Assembly: GCA_003482455.1 (NCBI GenBank)
Contig: DMYW01000015.1
Coordinates: 62,001 to 126,000, forward strand
Source: Rheinheimera sp.
Lineage (GTDB): Bacteria > Pseudomonadota > Gammaproteobacteria > Enterobacterales > Alteromonadaceae
Length of the DNA stretch: 64,000 nt
Reading direction: 5' to 3'
Positions 35,069 to 44,499 of this stretch are shown piece by piece. The notes beneath the pieces are model-generated. The model worked only from the letters and a program-made list of their open reading frames with translations. It was not told the DNA's origin and did not search any database. The number at the start of each line of letters is the position of its first letter. The first letter of the stretch is position 1. Position numbers and translations under genes: made by a program.

Positions 35069-37951
35069 GTGATTCGGGCTTTGTGGCTACTGGTAATGTG
35101 CCTCTGGAGTTGCAGCAGCAGCGCCTTTCCGGCTGAAGAAATTCGGCTAGCTCCCGATACCCGCTATACCGAATTATATCCGCATCTGTATTACCAACTG
35201 ATGGATTCGGAAACTGGCGTGGAAGACATCATCTTCGAGCCCGCTCGGCAGCACGCCTTTATCGCCGTGGATAAACCCAACCAAGCCTTGCGCGCCTACC
35301 CTAAAGTGGTGTGGTTTTTCTCACGCTTGACCCACACCGGGCAAAAGCCGCTGACCTTGGTGCTGAATTACCCATCGGTCAATGCTGACCGCATCGAATT
35401 TTATACCTACGACCGAGTGACTCACGAACTGAATCTGCTCAATCGCGCCGGCACCAGTTTTCCATTCAGTGAGCGGCAGATGCGGGTGCGTACCTTTGCC
35501 GTGAACCTCACCCTTAAAGCGGGTCAAGAATTAGATCTGTATATCAAGGTCGAAGACGGGGCGATTGTCCCTGCCAGTTTTAGCCTGCAACTCCCCGAAA
35601 TTTTTGAACAAGATGCCTTAGAACATCAGCTGATTGACGGAGTCGTGATGGGCATCTTGTTGATCTTAGCGATATATAACCTGTTGTTATTCTTCAATAT
35701 GCGCCAAGCGCGTTATGGCTTATTCGCCGGTTTCTTTTTTAGTTTTTTGTTAGTGGTGTCAGTCCTCAACGGCAGCGGTTTTGCATTGATTTGGCCCGAT
35801 CATCCCGAGTTAAACCCAGCCTTGTTTTACTTGGCTTGTGGCGCTTGCATGGGGTTTATGAGTTTATTTAGTTATGAAATGACCCGTCACTCCCCCAATC
35901 CAGCACCGGGTTGGCTGATTGCTCTGAACATGGTGGCGTCAATTTGCTTGTTGTTTAGTCCATTGTTTGCAGTGCGAGAGGTCCAACTCGACATACTGTT
36001 GTGGGTGGTTAGCTGGGTGATGCTCAGCAATTTAACCATTGCAGTGCGGTTTGGTTTCAGCGGACAACCGCTGGCGCGCAGTTTTGCCATTGGCTGGTTG
36101 TTGTTTTTTATTGCGACGTCCGTGCTGGTATTGACCGAATTTGGCTATTTCCAAAACGCACATCTGTGGCAAATTTTGTTGGTGTTGTCGGTAGTCTGTT
36201 CGATGATGCTGATTGGCTTTAGTTTGGCGCGAGAGATGCAACAAGTAGTCGCCGAAAACGCCCAGCAATCGGCCGAAACCATCAAAGCGCTACGCCAATA
36301 CGCCGATATTTACCATCACGCGGTAGAGGGTATGTTCAGTACCACGCTGGATGGCCAACTGCTGTCAGCCAACCGCGCTCTGTTGGGCATTTTGGGCTAC
36401 AACGACCTGCAACAGCTGGAACAAGACGTACGCCATGACGGCATGAGCCGATTTTACGCCAATCCGGACGAGCGTCTACAAATGGTGCGCCAGTTACAAC
36501 ACGCCAATAATGTCAGCACTGAGCTGCGCGGTGTACGGCGCGATGGCTCGCCATTTTGGGCCTTAATGTCGGCACGCTTGACGCGCCCGAAAGACGGCGA
36601 TGCCTTTATCCATGGTTCGTTAATTGATATCACAGCGCAAAAAACCGCCAACGAACAACTGGCTTATTTGGCGTCTCATGATTCCCTGACCGGTCTGTAC
36701 AACCGCCATCATTTTATGCAGCAAGTGCAACAAGCTTGGCAGCGGTTACAGCTCGATCAACCAAGCGCCGCCTTGTTATACATTGATATCGATCAGTTCA
36801 AAGTGATCAACAGTAGCTGCGATCACGAAGCGGGTGACGCCTTACTCAAACAAATCTCGGAGCAGATACGTCAAGCCGTGGCGTCGCACGGTACGTTGGC
36901 GCGGCTAGGCGGTGACGAATTTGGCTTGCTGCTCCATGGCAAAACAGCACAAGAAGCCTTCCCGGTGGCGTATAAGCTGCTGGATGTCGTCAAAGAATTC
37001 CGCTTTTTCTGGCAAGACAGCTTGTTTAACATCAGCGTCAGTATTGGTGTGGCAGAGATTGCGCCGGATGATTTGTCCGCCGAACAAGCGCTGAAAAAAG
37101 CCGACTCCGCCTGTTTTGTTGCCAAAGAAAAAGGTCGCAATCGCATCCACTTGTTTGACGCCACCGATGACGAACTGCAAAAACATCACACGGATATTCA
37201 TTGGTTACAGATGCTGCGTTATGCCTTGGAACACGATCAGTTTGTGTTGCACACCCAAGCTATCCAACCGATGCAACACCGCGATAATTTGGCGCATTAC
37301 GAAGTGCTGCTGCGGCTAAAAGCGGAAGACGGCAGTTTGGTGGGACCGGGGAATTTCTTAAGCTCAGCCGAGCGTTATGGACTGATGCCACAAATTGACC
37401 GCTGGGTGTTAAAGACCTATTTCCGTTGGCTGGCACAGCATCCATCACATCAACAAATGCTTGGTCTTTGCAGCATAAACTTGTCTGGAGCCTCGTTGAT
37501 CGACCCTTTGTTTAAAGCCTATGTGCAAGCATTGATCGATGAATATCGCATTCCGGCGCGGCAACTTTGTTTCGAAATTACCGAAAGTGTCGCTATTTTG
37601 AACTTACAAAACACGCTTGATTTCATTCAACATTTCCGAGGGTTAGGCTGCAAGTTTGCACTCGATGACTTCGGTAGCGGTTTTTCTTCGTATGGTTATC
37701 TGAAAAACTTCCCGGTCGATTATGTCAAAATCGATGGCAACTTTGTCCGTGACCTGACCGACGATAAGTTCGACCGCGCGATTGTGCAATCTATCCACGA
37801 CGTCGCCAGCGCTATGGGTATTCAAACCATCGCCGAATTTGTCGAAAACCAAGACATATTGAACGCACTGCGCGGCATGGGCGTGCATTATGCGCAAGGT
37901 TACGGCATCGCCAAACCCAAACCCTTGGCTGACGAGCAAATGAGCGTTTAA
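35069..37951 (+). CDS. 7TM-sensor PAS-GGDEF-EAL cyclic-di-GMP protein
   Basis: 960 residues, GTG start with AAGGAG seven bases upstream. Signal peptide/anchor (~1-20), periplasmic 7TMR-DISM extracellular domain (~30-185), seven membrane spans (~195-390), PAS domain (~405-525), GGDEF (~530-690) and EAL (~700-950). The GGDEF motif is intact (RLGGDEFGLL, near 613). The EAL signature reads EVLLRL, an accepted variant, and ITES, LDDFGSGFSSYGYL, VKIDG and AEFVEN retain the metal-binding residues, so both synthesis and hydrolysis of c-di-GMP are possible. A membrane sensor that probably links an external signal to motility or biofilm. Confidence 0.93.
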   Translation: MIRALWLLVMCLWSCSSSAFPAEEIRLAPDTRYTELYPHLYYQLMDSETGVEDIIFEPARQHAFIAVDKPNQALRAYPKVVWFFSRLTHTGQKPLTLVLNYPSVNADRIEFYTYDRVTHELNLLNRAGTSFPFSERQMRVRTFAVNLTLKAGQELDLYIKVEDGAIVPASFSLQLPEIFEQDALEHQLIDGVVMGILLILAIYNLLLFFNMRQARYGLFAGFFFSFLLVVSVLNGSGFALIWPDHPELNPALFYLACGACMGFMSLFSYEMTRHSPNPAPGWLIALNMVASICLLFSPLFAVREVQLDILLWVVSWVMLSNLTIAVRFGFSGQPLARSFAIGWLLFFIATSVLVLTEFGYFQNAHLWQILLVLSVVCSMMLIGFSLAREMQQVVAENAQQSAETIKALRQYADIYHHAVEGMFSTTLDGQLLSANRALLGILGYNDLQQLEQDVRHDGMSRFYANPDERLQMVRQLQHANNVSTELRGVRRDGSPFWALMSARLTRPKDGDAFIHGSLIDITAQKTANEQLAYLASHDSLTGLYNRHHFMQQVQQAWQRLQLDQPSAALLYIDIDQFKVINSSCDHEAGDALLKQISEQIRQAVASHGTLARLGGDEFGLLLHGKTAQEAFPVAYKLLDVVKEFRFFWQDSLFNISVSIGVAEIAPDDLSAEQALKKADSACFVAKEKGRNRIHLFDATDDELQKHHTDIHWLQMLRYALEHDQFVLHTQAIQPMQHRDNLAHYEVLLRLKAEDGSLVGPGNFLSSAERYGLMPQIDRWVLKTYFRWLAQHPSHQQMLGLCSINLSGASLIDPLFKAYVQALIDEYRIPARQLCFEITESVAILNLQNTLDFIQHFRGLGCKFALDDFGSGFSSYGYLKNFPVDYVKIDGNFVRDLTDDKFDRAIVQSIHDVASAMGIQTIAEFVENQDILNALRGMGVHYAQGYGIAKPKPLADEQMSV

Positions 37952-38038
37952 TCCAGTAAGCGCCGCTGGCCAACGGGCATTGCTTGCCCCACTAGCCCAC
38001 CGCGCATACAATACGCCCCTTGCCCCAAGGAGCCCTTC

Positions 38039-38632
38039 ATGCAGCGTTTAGAACAATTATCCCAACAAGTTGAACAGGTCATGGCCGAGATCGGCGAGCG
38101 TTATGGCCAGTATCAACGTGATCGCGGCTTGTTTTGTCGCAGCGGTTGTGGTGAATGTTGTTTGCACCCAGGTATTGAAGCGACTGTGCTGGAAATGCTG
38201 CCACTGGCCTTTAGTTTGTTGCACGAAGGCAAAGCGGAAAGCACATTGGATGCACTGCAAACCCATGATTTACCGGGTTGTTTCTTCTACAGCCGCCATT
38301 CGGAAGACGGCAAGCAAGGCCAATGTTCGGTCTACATGAAACGCCCTGGCATCTGCCGCTTATTCGGCGCCGCCGGCTACAATGGCCGCGAAGGTGAAGT
38401 GCTATTATCAGTCTGTAAAAACATCAAAGCCGACTATCCGCAAGCGCTGCAAGAAACCCTGATCGCCTTGGAATCTGATCCACCACCGATGATCCGCAAC
38501 GGCAAAGAACAAATTCGGCAAATCGACTATGAATTGGGCGGCCTGAACTACCCAATCAACGACGCAATGAAGCTGGCACTGGAAAAAGTGTTGTTTGAAC
38601 AGTACTACATGAGTTTGGCCAGCGAAGATTAA
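38039..38632 (+). CDS. YkgJ-family cysteine-cluster protein
   Basis: 197 residues. CRSGCGECCLHPGIEATVLE gives the CxxxCxxCC cluster of the YkgJ/UPF0153 family, with further cysteines at CFFYSRHS, CSVYMKRPGICRLFG and CKN. These are thought to bind Zn or an Fe-S cluster. Probably a cytosolic metal-binding protein; the biochemical role is unknown. Confidence 0.8.
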   Translation: MQRLEQLSQQVEQVMAEIGERYGQYQRDRGLFCRSGCGECCLHPGIEATVLEMLPLAFSLLHEGKAESTLDALQTHDLPGCFFYSRHSEDGKQGQCSVYMKRPGICRLFGAAGYNGREGEVLLSVCKNIKADYPQALQETLIALESDPPPMIRNGKEQIRQIDYELGGLNYPINDAMKLALEKVLFEQYYMSLASED

Positions 38633-38680
38633 GCCGCCACACCGGCGCCGTCTTATCACCTGCTAGGCCATTATCCGCAG

Positions 38681-38710
38681 AAAAAGTCCGACTTGATGTC
38701 GGACTTTTTG
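38681..38710. terminator. Bidirectional terminator between convergent genes
   Basis: AAAAAGTCCGAC at 38681-38692 pairs with GTCGGACTTTTT at 38698-38709 around a five-base loop; T-runs exist in both directions. Confidence 0.85.
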
Positions 38711-38724
38711 TTCAGAGAACGCCC

Positions 38725-39570
38725 TTAACGGCTTGATGCTTGTTCAATGCGAGCCAGCAGCAGTGAAAGTTCCTCGAGCACTGTGGCCGGGTCTTGTTCG
38801 TCGATAAAGTGATTGCTGTAAAACAGCTTCTGATGCCGACTGTCGCTGCTTAACAAACTCAGCTGAAACTGCGCCAAGGTCCAGCTGGTGTTAAAGGCGT
38901 CCATGTCACGTTGACTCATGCCGGCTGGGCCTAAGTTGGTCATCGGTAAACCACGGCTTAACACGGTAATTGGCAAGTTCGCTGGGAATTTAAACGACTT
39001 CGCCGCGTGCACGGCTTCAACAAAGTCTTCATGCGAGTGACTATCCCGCTCCCAACCAATGATCTTTTGCATGATTTGCCAACCCGGTTTGGTCATGGCT
39101 TGTTGCATCAGCGCATACCAACTTTCGTGCACTGTGTCAGCGAACAACACGCCGCGGACTTGCTCTGGATGATCACTAACGTACTGCCGCGCCAACAAGC
39201 CGCCAAACGAATGAGGAACTAGCACGAGGTTCTGCCAACCATTGGCTTTCACCACGGCCGCCATTTCATCGCTGAGTTGCTGCAAGCTGCGGACTTGCGG
39301 TTTGGCAAAGCTGCTCTGCCCCATCCCAGCCCGGTCATACATACAGATTTGATAATTGGCGTGCTCAAACCGATGGTAAATATTCTTAAACGATGCGTGC
39401 ACATCCAAGCCCATTCCGGCCAGCAGCAGCACAGTGCGCTCACCTTTACCCTGACACGAATATGCAATCGTGTTGCCTGCCACATTTACGGTTTGCCAGA
39501 CATGTTCTTCCGCATGTGCCGACGCTTGCAGGCCAAACCACAAGCCGAGGATCGATAACCAAGGTTTCAT
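38725..39570 (-). CDS. Exported alpha/beta-hydrolase
   Basis: 281 residues, GGAG six bases before the ATG. Signal peptide (WLSILGLWFGLQASAHA). The hydrolase fold shows LLLAGMGLDVHAS (oxyanion-hole region), YDRAGMGQS, and the nucleophile elbow VPHSFGGLLA with Ser at about 121. Probably a periplasmic esterase or lipase-like enzyme; substrate unknown. It is divergent from the DUF5077/DUF3472-type lipoprotein. Confidence 0.85.
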   Translation of the reverse strand: MKPWLSILGLWFGLQASAHAEEHVWQTVNVAGNTIAYSCQGKGERTVLLLAGMGLDVHASFKNIYHRFEHANYQICMYDRAGMGQSSFAKPQVRSLQQLSDEMAAVVKANGWQNLVLVPHSFGGLLARQYVSDHPEQVRGVLFADTVHESWYALMQQAMTKPGWQIMQKIIGWERDSHSHEDFVEAVHAAKSFKFPANLPITVLSRGLPMTNLGPAGMSQRDMDAFNTSWTLAQFQLSLLSSDSRHQKLFYSNHFIDEQDPATVLEELSLLLARIEQASSR

Positions 39571-39671
39571 TCAGAACTCCACGCAAGCATGCGAAAGATT
39601 TAAATAGCTTTCTTTTGATTTCTTTTTGTTTTATTGTTAGCGGACGATTAACAAAATCAATGGGACTATAC

Positions 39672-40979
39672 ATGAAACAGCTACTGATTGTCGCTTGCTT
39701 TAGCCTGATACTGCTTGGCTGCGGTAGCTCTTCGCCGCAGAAAAACAACGAAGAACCGCTACCGACACCGCCTCATTTAACGACCTTAGTCGCCACGGCG
39801 GCGAATAGCTGGGTCATCAACGATCCGCAAGCAAACGAAAGCATGATTACTGAGCTTGGCGTGCGGCAATGGCAAGACGCTAACAAACGCATTGCTAGTT
39901 ATGTCCGTTTGGGCACTGCTGGCGAACTGGAATTGGCGCTACAAGCCAATGTTAGCAGTGGTAAGTCGGTACTGGATGTAACCATCAATGGCACCAGCAA
40001 ACGTATCACCCTGACTAACACCACCAGTCAGCAAGTGTATGTCGGCAAGTTTGCTGTCAGTGCCGGCTATCAACGCATTGAGATCCAAGGGATTAGCAAA
40101 GACGGCGCGGTATTTGCCGACATCGATCAGCTGGCGATTGGTGGCAGTGCAGTCGACAGCACCACCCAATTTATTCGCGACGAGTTTTATTGGGGGCGCC
40201 GCGGCCCGTCAGTGCATTTAAGTTACCCAAGCCCAACCAGCACTGCGATTGATTATTTCTATTCCGAAGTCACAGTGCCTGCCGGTCAAGACGTGATTGG
40301 CTCCTATTTTATGGCCAATGGTTTTGGCCAAGGTTATTTCGGTATGCAGGTGAACAGCGCCAATGAGCGACGGGTGTTGTTTTCGGTGTGGAGTCCAAAT
40401 AACGCCGACGATCCAAGCCAAATTCCAGCCGATGAACGTGTCGTGTTGCTGCGCAAAGGCCCCAATGTGAACACCGGCGAATTCGGCAACGAAGGTGCCG
40501 GTGGCCAAAGTTATTTGATTTATCCGTGGCAAGCCAACACCACCTATCGGTTTTTACTCAAAGCGGTACCGACAGAGGGCAACAATACCGATTACAGCGC
40601 GTGGTTTTATGCCCCGCAAGCAAAGCAGTGGCAACTGATCGCCAGTTTCAGACGGCCAAAAACCAACACCTACGTCACGTCGATGCACTCGTTTTTAGAG
40701 AACTTCTTGCCCGACTATGGCAACCAGACTCGTTCAGCCCTGTATGGCAATGGCTGGGTGCATAGTGTTGACGGGCAATGGCACGCGCTGCGCCAAGCCA
40801 CCTTCAGTTTTGATGACACGGCGCGGCGCAAATCGCGCTGGGATTATCAAGGCGGCGTTAGTGATGGGAAGTTCTACTTGAAAAATGGTGGTTTTTTTAA
40901 TGAATTTACCGCCGAAGGCAGCAGCTTTACGCGCGGGGCGACTGATGCTCCGGTGATTGATTTCAGTCAGTTACCCTAA
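39672..40979 (+). CDS. Lipoprotein with DUF5077- and DUF3472-like domains
   Basis: 435 residues from ATG 39672 (an in-frame ATG at 39660 also exists); GGGA lies about six bases upstream. Lipobox LLGCG, acceptor Cys at about residue 17. The N-terminal part (~40-155) resembles DUF5077 (a beta-sandwich, carbohydrate-module-like) and the C-terminal part (~165-435) DUF3472: FYSEVTVPAGQD, GQGYFGMQVN, SVWSPNN, KSRWDYQGGVSDGKFYLKNGG. Such proteins are surface or outer-membrane lipoproteins, possibly glycan-related; function unproven. Confidence 0.75.
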   Translation: MKQLLIVACFSLILLGCGSSSPQKNNEEPLPTPPHLTTLVATAANSWVINDPQANESMITELGVRQWQDANKRIASYVRLGTAGELELALQANVSSGKSVLDVTINGTSKRITLTNTTSQQVYVGKFAVSAGYQRIEIQGISKDGAVFADIDQLAIGGSAVDSTTQFIRDEFYWGRRGPSVHLSYPSPTSTAIDYFYSEVTVPAGQDVIGSYFMANGFGQGYFGMQVNSANERRVLFSVWSPNNADDPSQIPADERVVLLRKGPNVNTGEFGNEGAGGQSYLIYPWQANTTYRFLLKAVPTEGNNTDYSAWFYAPQAKQWQLIASFRRPKTNTYVTSMHSFLENFLPDYGNQTRSALYGNGWVHSVDGQWHALRQATFSFDDTARRKSRWDYQGGVSDGKFYLKNGGFFNEFTAEGSSFTRGATDAPVIDFSQLP

Positions 40980-41108
40980 TCTGACACGCTAGTACTTGTT
41001 GGCACACGGCTTTGCTGACGCAAAGCCGTTTGTCTTTTGTACCAAGAATTTACCTGCGAATTCGTGCATACTCGAACGTTAGTGATGCTGTAAAAAGAGC
41101 TGGTGCTT

Positions 41109-41738
41109 ATGCAAATTCCTGCAACTCTTCGCCTTCGTTTTCAATTGATGTCTGCTGCAGACGCCAACTTGCTGTTTGACGTCGATCAAGACGAACAAGT
41201 CATGCTGTATATCAACGGCGGCCAGAAAAGCAGCTGGCAGGATATTGAGCAGCGCATGGTGCCGCGAATGAATGCATACCACAATCCGCAGCTCGGTTAC
41301 GGCATTTATGCGGTGTTTGCAACGCAGGCATTGCCAAGCAAGCACAGTGGCGATCCAGCACTGCCCGAGCCGCTTTCTGCACAGCATAGCGCCGCCGACA
41401 GTTACCTAGGTTGGATCTTGGTGCGGCCGATGAATTTCTTTACCACAGGCGCAGAACACGACAATTTAGAGCTAGGTTGGCGCTTTAAACGCCATTGCTG
41501 GGGCCTTGGCATAGCCAGCGAAGCGGCAGCCGCTGTGGCAAACAGCGTGGTGGCGCAACGAGCACAACTAACATCCATCACGCCGGTCCAAGCGCTCAGT
41601 GCGATTGCATTGCCGGATAATCAAGCATCGATTGGCGTGATGAAAAAACTCGGCATGCAGTACGTCAAACGATATATCCATCAGGACCCACTAGGGGATT
41701 ACGACGTGGTGTTGTATCGGAAGATGGTGGCAAGATAA
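41109..41738 (+). CDS. GNAT-family acetyltransferase
   Basis: 209 residues from ATG 41109; an upstream GTG at 41103 sits too close to the AAGAG ribosome site. RimJ/RimL-type: RLRFQLMSAADANLL start, ELGWRFKRHCWGLGIASEAAAAV is motif A (acetyl-CoA binding), and NQASIGVMKKLGMQYVKRY follows. Substrate unknown; family members acetylate protein N-termini or small amines. About 40 residues in the middle (EPLSAQHSAAD) form an unusual insertion. Confidence 0.8.
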   Translation: MQIPATLRLRFQLMSAADANLLFDVDQDEQVMLYINGGQKSSWQDIEQRMVPRMNAYHNPQLGYGIYAVFATQALPSKHSGDPALPEPLSAQHSAADSYLGWILVRPMNFFTTGAEHDNLELGWRFKRHCWGLGIASEAAAAVANSVVAQRAQLTSITPVQALSAIALPDNQASIGVMKKLGMQYVKRYIHQDPLGDYDVVLYRKMVAR

Positions 41739-41782
41739 GCACTGCAAACTTCGCTTATCGATCCCTGCTCGTGAGCAGTTGC

Positions 41783-42052
41783 CTATTTTGGTGGTGGAGG
41801 ATTTTGCGGTCCTCCAAGAATGACGATGCCGGCACCTGATTTCGACGAAATGTCGTTAAGTAGTTGAGTTAATGCAACTTGTTGGCAGGCGGTTAAAAGA
41901 TGCGGATAAAGCAGAATAAATTGTCCATTATTGGCAATTGCCTGCATGCTAGTGCTGACATGTATCGCTTGATGTAGCGTGTAAGTATTTGGGGTCGTTA
42001 GAACTTGGTAATCTGCATTGCTGATCACTTCGTCGTTGTCTGTTGTTGCCAT
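41783..42052 (-). CDS. Small protein coupled to the EAL-protein gene, unknown function
   Basis: 89 residues. Its ATG overlaps the TAA of the preceding gene (TAATG), so translation is very likely coupled. Starts MATTDNDEVISNADYQVL; centre LHQAIHVSTSMQAIANNGQ; helical LLTACQQVALTQLLNDIS; ends GGPQNPPPPK. Overall size and the 'VL..P' plus helical layout are faintly reminiscent of short RebB-like proteins, but I would not assign the family. Probably acts with, or is regulated alongside, the upstream cyclic-di-GMP protein. Confidence 0.65.
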   Translation of the reverse strand: MATTDNDEVISNADYQVLTTPNTYTLHQAIHVSTSMQAIANNGQFILLYPHLLTACQQVALTQLLNDISSKSGAGIVILGGPQNPPPPK

Positions 42053-44499
42053 TAAACATTCCTTTTTATTGTATCAATAATTGAACCAAAACACGTCTGG
42101 CTAAACTCATGTTCCGACAGAGGTTTCGCCAGATAAAACCCCTGTACCGTATCAACAGCGAGAGTTTGAATAAATGCAAACTCTGCCGCTGTTTCAACTC
42201 CTTCAGCGACAATGCTCAACTGCAACGCCTTGGCCATATCCACCATTGAACGCAATAAGGCTTGAGCCTTGTCCGTCGCGTGACAATCCCGTACAAATAC
42301 CCGATCGATTTTTATCTCAGTCACTGGCATTTGCTGCAAATAGGCCAAGGATGAATAGCCAGTACCAAAATCATCGATCGACAATTTAAAACCCAGTTCT
42401 GCCAGTCGATGAATACGTTGCATCGTCGAGCCCGTATCCGCCATCGCCGCACTCTCGGTAATTTCAAAACACAAATCACTGGCCAGCGCGCCGCTTTCTT
42501 CGAGCATACTCGGCAGTTCATTCAGCAAATGATCGGAACTTAAATCCACAGTGGAAAGATTCACGGAAATCGTCATTGCCTGACCACTCGCTCGCCACTG
42601 CGCACTGCAGCGCATCGCATTGCGAACCATGCAACGGGTCAGTTCAGTGATGTGGCCGGTAGACTCAGCAAAAGGAATAAACGCCGCAGGCGATATGATC
42701 CCACGCTCAGGATGATGCCAACGGATCAACGCTTCGGCGCCATGGCAATGCTGAGTCTGACTGCAATACTGCGGTTGCAGGTACATTTGGATCTGCCCCG
42801 TCGCGACGGCCAGCCGTAGCTCTGAAAGAATCGTCAGATCGGCGATCTTGGCCTGCTGCATCTGCGGCAAATACTCTGCGTAATCTAGTTTTTGTTGCTG
42901 TGCATGCAATAAAGCCAATTCAGCATGTAAAAACGAGCGATGAACATTGCCAGATTCAAGCGGAGCCATCCCGACCGAAATACTGATATCAATAACCTGT
43001 CCATCGACATCTGCCGGCTGTGCAAACAGCTGCTTTAGTTCGTGTTGTAATTGCGATTTCCGTCGCTGGTCAAACAGCACTTGGAAAAAGTGATCACTAT
43101 GACTACGCCCGGTCATCGCATATTTGATCGATGCTAACTTGCTGGCGACCTTCACCAGAACTTGGTCACCGACGTCAAAGCCAAGCGTTTGATTTATTTT
43201 GTGAAACCGGTCGATATTCACAGCAAAAACCAAACTACTCGGCCCATGTTGGGCATTCAAATACTGATCAGTTTGGGCAATTAAACGGCTGCGATTCGCG
43301 AGTCCAGTCAATGGATCTGCGCGTGCAGTGCGGATCACTACTTTGTTTAACAAATAGGCGTGGTAAGCCAAACTACAACTGTACAACGCAGGAAATGCGA
43401 GTTGTTGCAGTGTGTCCCAGAACGCTCCTTGCGGAAGCATGGACAATGAGTCGATATAGAGCTGCCGAAAGACGACTGCTTGTTGGGAAAAGAACTCCCA
43501 AGCAAACCCTTGACCAAACCAACGGCAAATTCGACTCAGACTCCACAAGACGTGGCCTGGCCAATAAAACAGAATCGCGGGGATCATGCCAATCGTGGCA
43601 ATCACAGTGACCCAATTCCCTTGCTTAAAACTGCGTATCGCTAAGATCAGCAAAGCTAAATACCAGATACTTTGTCCAAACGCATTCATCACGTAGGTCG
43701 TGTTGAGATCAATGTAAAAGGTAACGGCAGTCGCAAGATACGCTATGTTAGCCAGCACAAGGGTGTAATAAGCGTTGCTGTGTTTGTTGTCTGTTCGAAA
43801 CAGATCGAGTAGCAACAAACCATGACAAAAATTGCCAACCCAGCTGCCAAACACTATCAGATTGATGGCCGTAACGGACCACTGCCAATGCGTATGAATA
43901 AGGCCACTGCTATAGAAAATGAACGCGGCGTTTAATGCATTCATCAAAAAAAACAATAAATATTGTCGACGATGCAACAACAGCCAAAACATCAAAGATA
44001 CAAAGCCAAAAGTTAGCAACACCGCACATTGCATCGAAATTAACGTCTCGTACTGACTATTCTGAGCGCTAAACGCAACCACATTGTTCGTACTGATGTC
44101 AGGATATTTATAGAGGACTAAATCTGCGGGAACTGCAATTTTGGCATAAAAAATCTGCGTGCCCCTTGTTGTGGGATACGCCGCTTGATTGGCGAATAAC
44201 AACAGCCCTCGACTTTCCCCAAATTTTGACGAATGACCAATCACTTGCCCGGCGGTATTTCTCAATTCAAGGTCAAAACCTGGTAAGAAGAACTGCAGCA
44301 GTTCACCTTCTGCAAAAGTGCCTTGAATGCGAAACCAGCAGGGTTGATCTTTTTGCACGACGGCCAGCCCTGATTGCCAGGTCGTTACTTTGAGCGGGTC
44401 TGCATCTGTCGGTTGACATGAATGATCAATCGTCAATTCAGATGCTATGGCAGAGGTGGAAAAAATTATATATATCAGAAAGATACGCAGATAAAACAT
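42052..44499 (-). CDS. Membrane EAL phosphodiesterase with degenerate GGDEF domain
   Basis: ~815 residues. ATG 44499 is chosen because GAGG lies six bases upstream and a signal peptide (MFYLRIFLIYIIFSTSAIAS) then starts the protein; GTG 44547 is the longer option. Periplasmic domain (~20-150), seven membrane spans (~155-370), GGDEF-like domain (~385-545) and EAL (~555-810). The GGDEF signature is lost (GRSHSDHFF around residue 462), so cyclase activity is not expected. EAL is complete: GAEALIRW, SVNLS, FEITES, IDDFGTGYSS, IKIDR, AEGVE. Predicted c-di-GMP hydrolase whose GGDEF part may bind GTP. Translationally coupled to the downstream 89-residue gene. Confidence 0.92.
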   Translation of the reverse strand: MFYLRIFLIYIIFSTSAIASELTIDHSCQPTDADPLKVTTWQSGLAVVQKDQPCWFRIQGTFAEGELLQFFLPGFDLELRNTAGQVIGHSSKFGESRGLLLFANQAAYPTTRGTQIFYAKIAVPADLVLYKYPDISTNNVVAFSAQNSQYETLISMQCAVLLTFGFVSLMFWLLLHRRQYLLFFLMNALNAAFIFYSSGLIHTHWQWSVTAINLIVFGSWVGNFCHGLLLLDLFRTDNKHSNAYYTLVLANIAYLATAVTFYIDLNTTYVMNAFGQSIWYLALLILAIRSFKQGNWVTVIATIGMIPAILFYWPGHVLWSLSRICRWFGQGFAWEFFSQQAVVFRQLYIDSLSMLPQGAFWDTLQQLAFPALYSCSLAYHAYLLNKVVIRTARADPLTGLANRSRLIAQTDQYLNAQHGPSSLVFAVNIDRFHKINQTLGFDVGDQVLVKVASKLASIKYAMTGRSHSDHFFQVLFDQRRKSQLQHELKQLFAQPADVDGQVIDISISVGMAPLESGNVHRSFLHAELALLHAQQQKLDYAEYLPQMQQAKIADLTILSELRLAVATGQIQMYLQPQYCSQTQHCHGAEALIRWHHPERGIISPAAFIPFAESTGHITELTRCMVRNAMRCSAQWRASGQAMTISVNLSTVDLSSDHLLNELPSMLEESGALASDLCFEITESAAMADTGSTMQRIHRLAELGFKLSIDDFGTGYSSLAYLQQMPVTEIKIDRVFVRDCHATDKAQALLRSMVDMAKALQLSIVAEGVETAAEFAFIQTLAVDTVQGFYLAKPLSEHEFSQTCFGSIIDTIKRNV

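Noticed and set aside
39393..39671. Long N-terminal extension of the DUF3472-type lipoprotein frame
   Set aside because: It overlaps the divergent hydrolase gene; the lipoprotein signal begins at 39672.
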